This document shows positions 42,660-48,467 of a DNA stretch of 48,467 bases, piece after piece. The notes beneath the pieces were generated by a model that did no database searches, was not told the origin of the DNA, and saw only the letters and a list, made by a program, of their open reading frames with translations. The stretch is from Bacillota bacterium (GTDB taxonomy: Bacteria; Bacillota_I; Bacilli_A; RFN20; CAG-826). The translations under genes and the position numbers were made by a program. Every line of letters starts with the position of its first letter. The stretch's first letter is position 1. Location of the stretch: assembly GCA_023393065.1 (NCBI GenBank), contig JAEWMX010000003.1, forward strand, positions 1 to 48,467, given 5' to 3'.

Positions 42660-43736
42660 TTATTCACCCACTTCCCTTTTTAGTTCAACAGCCGCTTGTT
42701 TCATCCGCTCGCGGAGGTTTTGAATGATCTTGGGTTTCTCCACTTTCGGAGCCCGCGGATCAAGAAGCCAAGTCTTGGCGTAATGCGTGTCGGAAATCTT
42801 AAACATCGGAGGATCTTGAACGTGATCGATGCGCATCGCATAGTCATTGCGGATGGCGAATGCGTCACCGATAATCTCGTTGACAAATGACGGGGGATTG
42901 CCCTTGATATAGGTAAGCGGTTCGTTCTTTGTCCCCAGCTGCGGAAGAGACGAAAGAAGGGCCCAAGTGTATGGGTGCTGCGGTGTGTAGAAAATATCCT
43001 CGGCTGTTCCGTATTCGACGATTTGCCCGCCGTACATGACGGCGATGCGGTCGGCGACATTGGCGACGACACCGAGGTCGTGGGTGATGAAAATCGTCGT
43101 CCACTTATATTCTCTTTGCAGTTCTTTAATGAGTTCTAGTATTTGCGATTGGACGGTGACGTCGAGAGCGGTTGTCGGCTCATCGCAAATTAAGATTTCG
43201 GGACGGCACGCTAAAGCGATAGCGATGACGACGCGTTGCCTCATGCCGCCGGAATATTGGAATGGGTAGTCGTTTAGACGACCTTTAGGATCGGGAATGC
43301 GCACTTTTTCGAGGAGCTTAACAGCTTCCTCTTTGGCTTCTTTCATGCCCATGCCATGATGGAGCATCAATACTTCGGCGATTTGATAGCCGATCGTTAA
43401 GAGGGGGTTAAGAGAAGTCATCGGATCTTGGAAAATGGTCGCGATGCGCTTGCCGCGAATGCCTTTCCATTGTTCGTGCTTCGTCTTTTTGACCAAATCT
43501 TCGCCGTGGAACATAATCGTGCCACTAGAAATATAGCCGTTAGCATCGAGCATGCCGGTAAAGGTCTTGGTAAAGACTGATTTGCCAGAGCCGGATTCGC
43601 CGACGATGGCGAGTGTTTCGCCTTGGTAGAGATCCATGTTGACATTGCGGATGACATTCACTTTTTTGCCGTGTGACACAAAGCCGACGGATAAATCGCG
43701 AACTTCAAGCACTTTTTCTTTTTCGTTAGTTGCCAT
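42660..43736 (-). CDS. oppD: oligopeptide ABC transporter ATPase OppD
   Basis: A 358-residue ABC ATPase with GESGSGKS (46-53), YSGGMRQRVVIAIAL signature, ILICDEPTTALD Walker B and a THD switch His, then an oligo_HPY region ending in the MFKISDTHYAKTWLLDP segment seen in Bacilli OppD. The four Cys residues of the C-terminal cluster in some OppD proteins are absent. Gap to oppF is two bases. Confidence 0.94.
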   Translation of the reverse strand: MATNEKEKVLEVRDLSVGFVSHGKKVNVIRNVNMDLYQGETLAIVGESGSGKSVFTKTFTGMLDANGYISSGTIMFHGEDLVKKTKHEQWKGIRGKRIATIFQDPMTSLNPLLTIGYQIAEVLMLHHGMGMKEAKEEAVKLLEKVRIPDPKGRLNDYPFQYSGGMRQRVVIAIALACRPEILICDEPTTALDVTVQSQILELIKELQREYKWTTIFITHDLGVVANVADRIAVMYGGQIVEYGTAEDIFYTPQHPYTWALLSSLPQLGTKNEPLTYIKGNPPSFVNEIIGDAFAIRNDYAMRIDHVQDPPMFKISDTHYAKTWLLDPRAPKVEKPKIIQNLRERMKQAAVELKREVGE

Positions 43737-43748
43737 AATTTATCCTTT

Positions 43749-44741
43749 CTACCTGTGGTTTTTCGGGTCGGTGGCATCAGCTAAAGCTAAGCCGATATAG
43801 AAGAAGGTAACGGTTAAAGGGACGAGGACGATCATCGGAGCGATGAGCAAATATGGATAAGTCATCCATTCGTCGCGCGTCGCATCAGTAAGCACTTGCC
43901 CGAGGGTAATATCGCCCGCGGCGGCACTAAAGGAGAGACCGAAGAAAGCGAGGCCGACTTCGCTGCTGACCGCGGCTGGTATCGCCGTCGAGACGACGGT
44001 GACGATAACCGAGATGAGATAAGGCAAGAGGTTATGAGTAATCATCGCTCTCGGCGAGGAACCCAATGTGACGGAAGCGATATTGTAGTCGCGGTTGCGA
44101 ATGATGATGATCTGATTGCGGATAAAGCCGGCGAGACCTATCCAACCGAACATCGTCAAAAGAAAGACGATAGTCCAGAAGTCTGGCGTCAAGAAAGCCA
44201 TCAGCAAGAAGTAAAGAAGGAGGGATGGGACGTTGTTAACAAAGTTACGAATCTCGATCATGATTGGATCGAGGCGACGGAAGTAACCCCAAAGCGAACC
44301 AATCAGGATGCCGACAAAAGTGTCGATTAGGGCGACGACCGTGCCGAGGATGAGTGAAAGGCGCGAACCGACCCATACGACAGTCCAAAGGTCTAGACCT
44401 TTGTAAAAGTTCATCTTATTGCCGCCGGTGCCAAACCAGTGATCGGCACTCCAGCTTTGGTTGGGAGTGAAAAGGTCAGCTATTCCGTCAGCATTGCTGA
44501 CGACGCGATATGATTTCATCATCGGTCCAAAGATGGTTAAAAAGACGATCAAAACGATGACGATCATGCTGATAATGGCGAGGGGCTTTTTGATTAGTTG
44601 TTTAAAAGTCTCACGCCAATAAGAATAGGGAGCGGATGTGAGTTTTTCGATGCTCTCTTCGCTCGCGCCGATGACGGTAAAGAGGTCTTCGACATTATGG
44701 TAAATTACAGAATCAATGTTTTTAACAGAGTTGTTTGCCAT
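43749..44741 (-). CDS. oppC: oligopeptide ABC transporter permease OppC
   Basis: A 330-residue permease with an N-terminal cytosolic stretch, a first helix (about 54-75), an external region with NMADG-like polar loops, and five further helices. The EAA loop reads as IASVTLGSSPRAMITHNLLPYLI (key part TLGSSPRAMITHNLLP). OppC pairs with OppB. It sits 12 bases from oppD and 15 from oppB. Confidence 0.92.
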   Translation of the reverse strand: MANNSVKNIDSVIYHNVEDLFTVIGASEESIEKLTSAPYSYWRETFKQLIKKPLAIISMIVIVLIVFLTIFGPMMKSYRVVSNADGIADLFTPNQSWSADHWFGTGGNKMNFYKGLDLWTVVWVGSRLSLILGTVVALIDTFVGILIGSLWGYFRRLDPIMIEIRNFVNNVPSLLLYFLLMAFLTPDFWTIVFLLTMFGWIGLAGFIRNQIIIIRNRDYNIASVTLGSSPRAMITHNLLPYLISVIVTVVSTAIPAAVSSEVGLAFFGLSFSAAAGDITLGQVLTDATRDEWMTYPYLLIAPMIVLVPLTVTFFYIGLALADATDPKNHR

Positions 44742-44756
44742 TTTTTTCTTCCCCCT

Positions 44757-45944
44757 TTACTCTTTTGAAAAGCTGACGCGCGGATCGACGACCGCGGTGA
44801 CGATGTCACCAGCTAGATATGAAACGATCGATATCAAGGCCGAGATGACGATGATACCTTGTAAGACGAAGTAGTCATTCGTGGAATTGGATGTGACGAG
44901 GAGACCGCCGATACCATCGATACCATATATTTTTTCGATATAGAATGTACCGAGTAAAGCGCCGAGGATGGCGGCAGGAATCGAACGGACGAGCGGAACG
45001 ATGGCGTTGCGCAAAATGTGCGTGTACATGATGCGATTTTCGCTTAAGCCTTTTGCCCGGGCGAATTTGACATAATCAGAGTTGAATTCATCGAGCATGA
45101 AGCGCCGGACCCAAAGGGCGATGCCGGCCATGCCTGTGAAGCCCATCGTTAACGATGGTGCTAAATATGTTAAGAAGTTACCAGATTCATAGATGGTCGG
45201 TAAGCTAATCGCTGCAAAGAGGGCCATCCAGATGTAATAGTAGGCGACGCCGGGAATTGCGTCGATGGTGATGATATAAGTTTTGCCAATCTTATCAAAG
45301 ACGCCATCTTTATTTTTAGCCATCATAATGCCCATCGGATAACCAAGGAGCAATTCGACGATGACGGCGATAATGCCAATTCTAAAGGAGATAATCATTT
45401 TTTCTGAGATGAGATCGAGGACAAATTTGCCATTATTTCCTCCGCCTAAGAAAAAGACGGTGCCGAGGTCGAGGATGAAGTTGCGGCAGTTTTGATTGGA
45501 AATCGTATAGATGGTGTCCGTGCCGACGATGGTGCCGACATCGGTTACCTGACAAACGGTCTTCGGAAACGGCAAAATCTTGTAGTAATACGTGAATAAA
45601 TCAACAAACCAGTTCTCGGTGATGCCAAGACGAGCCTTGAGGGCGACACACTGCATTTCCCGGAGGCTTTCTCCGAGCTTATCCCATGTGCCGATCGCTT
45701 GCTTGCATATCATGAATCCTTCGCTTTTGATGCGAATTAAGAAAAAGGTCGCGGTTATCGCCAGTAAGATGGAGATGAGCGCACTACCAATTCTACGAAT
45801 TGAGTATGTTAGCAAGGGGTGGGCAAAGATTTGTTGAATTCGTATGTTATTTTTATAAATAAGGCGATGGCTGACGAGCTGAACAAACACCACGAAGGCG
45901 AATGCCAGCGCAATTAGCGTATAGCCTATTAGATATATTTCCAT
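44757..45944 (-). CDS. oppB: oligopeptide ABC transporter permease OppB
   Basis: A 395-residue permease, longer than the usual ~310, because of an extra N-terminal helix and a long external loop between the second and third helices with four Cys residues (about residues 75-155). The EAA loop is FARAKGLSENRIMYTHILRNAIVPLV (key part FARAKGLSENRIMYTHILRNA), and the following IPAAILGALLGTFYIEKIYGIDGIGGL is standard OppB. It is separated from oppA by 89 bases holding a stem-loop. Confidence 0.92.
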   Translation of the reverse strand: MEIYLIGYTLIALAFAFVVFVQLVSHRLIYKNNIRIQQIFAHPLLTYSIRRIGSALISILLAITATFFLIRIKSEGFMICKQAIGTWDKLGESLREMQCVALKARLGITENWFVDLFTYYYKILPFPKTVCQVTDVGTIVGTDTIYTISNQNCRNFILDLGTVFFLGGGNNGKFVLDLISEKMIISFRIGIIAVIVELLLGYPMGIMMAKNKDGVFDKIGKTYIITIDAIPGVAYYYIWMALFAAISLPTIYESGNFLTYLAPSLTMGFTGMAGIALWVRRFMLDEFNSDYVKFARAKGLSENRIMYTHILRNAIVPLVRSIPAAILGALLGTFYIEKIYGIDGIGGLLVTSNSTNDYFVLQGIIVISALISIVSYLAGDIVTAVVDPRVSFSKE

Positions 45945-45983
45945 TGCTTGTTTGATATCCTTCCACGCATGCTATAACAACAA

Positions 45984-46017
45984 CAAATCAGGACCAATTT
46001 TCATCGATCCTGATTTG
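45984..46017 (-). other. stem-loop between oppA and oppB
   Basis: CAAATCAGGA and its exact complement TCCTGATTTG pair with a 14-base loop. No T-run follows on the minus strand, so rather than full termination it may limit readthrough or protect the oppA mRNA end, giving more binding protein than permease. Confidence 0.6.
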
Positions 46018-46033
46018 CGTTAAACTTAACTAA

Positions 46034-48415
46034 CTATTCTTCGTCGGAACCGATGTAGTTATAAATACCGGTAGCTTCGAGAGCAGCGGCTTTGTTTGCT
46101 TCTTGCAATTCGCGAGCCACTTGCCGTTCGGCACCAGTCGGTGGGTTGATTAAAACCCACATGCCAGTCAAGCGATAATCAGCTAATCCGTAAGAGGCGG
46201 TCGGATTTTCATATCCGATGGCGCGGGAGACGGAGACGGCCCAGCCTTGGCTGTTCATGGAGTGCGGTTTAATGATATAGACATCATTAATTAATTCGTA
46301 CTCAGCTTTGGCAAAGGCGTCGTAGCGGAGGTTGTTGCTGCTAGTGATGGCTTTGGCGTCATCAACTAGTTCATCATACTCTTCGAGTAATCCGTTAGGT
46401 TGATAGACGAGCGTGTCGCTATCATTGACATAATAGTTATCACGAGCGGCTTTTGTTCCGGTAAAGAGCGACATATCACCATTGGTGACATAGGTGTGAA
46501 GATAGGTTAATGGGTCAGCGTAGTCGCCAATCCAACCCCAGGAGTTGAGTGTATAGTAAGCGGCATAGGCGTTCGTTGAAGCCTTATCCGAAGTCGTCGC
46601 CTTGAGGTTGTTAACGAGAGTCAAGAACTCACTGCCTTCGGCAAGACCGGCGTTAACTCTATCATTGAAGGAGTTAATCCAGCGAGCTTCAGCGGTGATG
46701 TAGCTTGTGCCGGCATAGCCAGCGAGACCAGCGTTTTCAACGATGATTGGCGTGGTGATCGGATCGGTCGGATTCAAAGCGTTGTATTTGGCGATGGCGT
46801 TTTCGGCATCAGCGCGCATTTCTAACACTTCAGCATCTGAGAAGTTGACGCCTTCGATCGTCTGCGGACCAATTAAAGCCTTGGCGGCAGCCGCGTCGGC
46901 AAGTCCGTGATGCTCGGCGTATTCTTCATAGTAATACTCGAGGTAATCCTTGTCGTTTTCATCGAAAACGTATCCAGGAGGCGTCAGAGTATTGAGTTGA
47001 TATTGATGAATATCTTCGGTGTTGGTATTGGTCATGTTGTACTTTTCAAAATCGATGCCATCGAGAATCAGTCGGCGAACTTCCTTAATTTTCATCGCCT
47101 TGTTGGTGTTGACGATTTCGCTGGCTGGATAGTCAGGGGATTCACCGCCGAAAATGGTATTCGGCTGGAGGCTGACGTCGGTTTCTCTTTCAACGTTGAG
47201 AGTGAAGTGCCAGGTGTAGTCGATCAAATTGAGTTCGCGGCTGTTGACGAGCGGGCTATACGGATTTTGGACCGTGCCGGTTCCCGGAGCTTCAGGAGTT
47301 CCACCGGTGATGTATTGCGCCCAGCCGACGGAGTCTTCTTTAGCGACGGTAAAACCGTCGATGACGCCGTTTTCAAAGTCTTCGCGCATTTCGGCGTAAG
47401 AAATTGTGTCGGGAGCAACCATGTAGTTGACTGTCTTGATGTGAACATCTTCGACATTGTAGTAGTTTTCATTGCGCGTATATTGGACTTTGGTGTCACT
47501 CCATTCGGAGCAGAGATAAGGTCCGTTATAAAGCAATTTTTCTTTGCTCGTTCCAAATCCGGCGAACTTATGCTGCGTAAAGAAAGCGCGGTTAATCGGA
47601 TAGAACGGAGCGTAGGTAAGAAGCGTTGGGAAGAAGCGAGCCGGTTGATTCAAACGGTATTGAAGGCCGTATTCGCTGGTGGCGATGACGCCGACGCGCG
47701 AGAAATTAGCAATATCTTCTAAGTCTTCACCTAAGATGAGTGGGACGTCGACGAGATCCATGCCCGATTCGTAAGCGATGAGGGTCATGAGAGCTTCGGC
47801 TTTAGCATCATTCGTGCCACTTTTTAATGTCATCCAGTTAACGCCGGCATAGCTGCTGTTGCGATCCTTGATTAACTTGAGCATTTCAGTGTAGCAGTAA
47901 TATTCCCAACCACCGTCGATAAACATTGTCACCATGTAGGCGATTTCTGATTCGTTGGCGTAATTGAGAATGATTTCGGCGGTGTTGACAAAGTCGTCTG
48001 CCTTAACAACTTGTGGAACATCTTGTCCTAAGCTGTTTTTGGCGACATACTGAGCGCCGTCATACGTGAACCACGGGATGTTTTGCTTGATCGTGAAATT
48101 GAATTCCGTGTATTCGCTGTTGACGCTTGCCGACGAAGCGAGTTGACGTTCGAGAATACCGAATTCGTTGTTCATGACTAGGCCATCAACAAAGTTCGCT
48201 AAGTGGCGAACATCAGTAGCGCTTTGGCTCTTGGCGCTGTTGAGGGTGCTTATGCTAGAGCCCAAATATGCGTTGTACACATCTTTAGCTTCGTAACCGG
48301 TAAAATAGGGACCCGTAACCAACAATTTTTCGGGACCATTACCGTCACATGACGAAAGAGGAACGACTAACACAAGAGCGGCTAATAGCAAAGCTGTCTT
48401 TTTAGGAAAAGTCAT
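46034..48415 (-). CDS. oppA: oligopeptide-binding lipoprotein OppA-like
   Basis: A 793-residue substrate-binding lipoprotein, well above the usual ~550 residues of the family. The signal peptide ends in a lipobox LSSC (residues 20-23), so Cys23 is lipid-modified. SBP_bac_5 landmarks follow: FTIKQNIPWFTYDG and KADDFV, the NGPYLCSEW segment with YTRNENY, and WIGDYADPLTYL near residue 630. Extra segments rich in Ala, Asp and Tyr (about 440-590) make up most of the excess length. A GGAGG ribosome site lies eight bases ahead of the ATG. It collects external peptides for OppBCDF. Confidence 0.93.
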   Translation of the reverse strand: MTFPKKTALLLAALVLVVPLSSCDGNGPEKLLVTGPYFTGYEAKDVYNAYLGSSISTLNSAKSQSATDVRHLANFVDGLVMNNEFGILERQLASSASVNSEYTEFNFTIKQNIPWFTYDGAQYVAKNSLGQDVPQVVKADDFVNTAEIILNYANESEIAYMVTMFIDGGWEYYCYTEMLKLIKDRNSSYAGVNWMTLKSGTNDAKAEALMTLIAYESGMDLVDVPLILGEDLEDIANFSRVGVIATSEYGLQYRLNQPARFFPTLLTYAPFYPINRAFFTQHKFAGFGTSKEKLLYNGPYLCSEWSDTKVQYTRNENYYNVEDVHIKTVNYMVAPDTISYAEMREDFENGVIDGFTVAKEDSVGWAQYITGGTPEAPGTGTVQNPYSPLVNSRELNLIDYTWHFTLNVERETDVSLQPNTIFGGESPDYPASEIVNTNKAMKIKEVRRLILDGIDFEKYNMTNTNTEDIHQYQLNTLTPPGYVFDENDKDYLEYYYEEYAEHHGLADAAAAKALIGPQTIEGVNFSDAEVLEMRADAENAIAKYNALNPTDPITTPIIVENAGLAGYAGTSYITAEARWINSFNDRVNAGLAEGSEFLTLVNNLKATTSDKASTNAYAAYYTLNSWGWIGDYADPLTYLHTYVTNGDMSLFTGTKAARDNYYVNDSDTLVYQPNGLLEEYDELVDDAKAITSSNNLRYDAFAKAEYELINDVYIIKPHSMNSQGWAVSVSRAIGYENPTASYGLADYRLTGMWVLINPPTGAERQVARELQEANKAAALEATGIYNYIGSDEE

Positions 48416-48437
48416 ATTTTTGTCCTCCTATTCCTTT

Positions 48438-48452
48438 CAATCTTTTAGATTG
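48438..48452 (-). other. small hairpin upstream of oppA
   Basis: CAATCT, TTT, AGATTG, a six-base-pair stem just upstream of the oppA ribosome site. A TATAAA lies beyond it near the window edge. Role unknown; it may stabilise the transcript. Confidence 0.4.
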
Positions 48453-48467
48453 TGTTTTATATTAACA

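Noticed and set aside
46907..47722. A 271-codon plus-strand open frame inside oppA
   Set aside because: It lies entirely antisense to a gene with a lipobox and family motifs, has no ribosome site, and its composition is that of a complement frame (Val, Phe and Asp rich).
1..48467. CRISPR arrays, rRNA and tRNA genes
   Set aside because: No regularly spaced identical repeats or recognisable rRNA or tRNA cores were found by eye; a covariance-model scan would be decisive.

Overview
The window reads as a chromosomal segment of a low-GC, Gram-positive-lineage bacterium. The standard code is used: TGA is a normal stop, for example at the end of the UDP-glucose dehydrogenase gene, and Trp is TGG, so this is not a UGA-Trp mycoplasma. 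The pcrA-ligA-gatC-gatA-gatB order, the t6A cluster, a YumC-type ferredoxin reductase, an Ntdp-type DUF402 phosphatase, a ThiT-like protein under a TPP riboswitch and a large peptide-type Opp lipoprotein system all fit Bacilli/Erysipelotrichia or Acholeplasma/Izemoplasma-like Mycoplasmatota. The exact lineage cannot be set from sequence reading alone.

Layout. (1) About 196-10006, minus strand: an AT-rich surface-polysaccharide locus. It has a glucuronyl C5-epimerase-like protein, two GT4 glycosyltransferases, UDP-glucose 6-dehydrogenase, a Wzy-like polymerase, an unknown membrane protein, a Wzx flippase, LicD and glycerol-3-phosphate cytidylyltransferase. Together they suggest a glucuronate/iduronate-containing polymer with phosphoglycerol or similar decoration. 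(2) 10018-19457, minus strand: an alpha/beta hydrolase and galE, then gatB, gatA, gatC, ligA and pcrA, read leftward from a good promoter before pcrA. (3) 19458-23842: an accessory pocket with a Fic protein behind tandem operator-like repeats, a stand-alone SWIM zinc protein, a small thioredoxin-like protein, a noncoding stretch with gene debris and inverted repeats, and an AAA_14/DUF4143 ATPase bracketed by 38-bp imperfect direct repeats. (4) 23843-25852, plus strand: three overlapping membrane-protein genes. (5) 25871-30049, minus strand: tsaE-tsaB-rimI-tsaD-asnS and a 56-codon membrane peptide gene, a tRNA-centred operon. (6) 30107-34475: ferredoxin-NADP reductase, Ntdp, a membrane protein, a ThiT-like transporter with TPP riboswitch, and ung. 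(7) 34549-39575: a second, smaller glycan locus of three GT4 enzymes and a second flippase. (8) 39632-48415, minus strand: an oligopeptide ABC transporter operon (oppA-B-C-D-F) ending with a BspA-type leucine-rich-repeat surface protein.

No rRNA, tRNA, CRISPR array, intact insertion sequence, origin or phage module was seen. The points most worth a second look are the possible glycosaminoglycan-like capsule pathway, the operator repeats at the Fic gene, the repeat-flanked ATPase cassette and neighbouring inverted repeats, the ThiT protein with an extra N-terminal membrane domain, several promoters that place the start codon almost at the transcription start, and the surface LRR protein coupled to the peptide importer.
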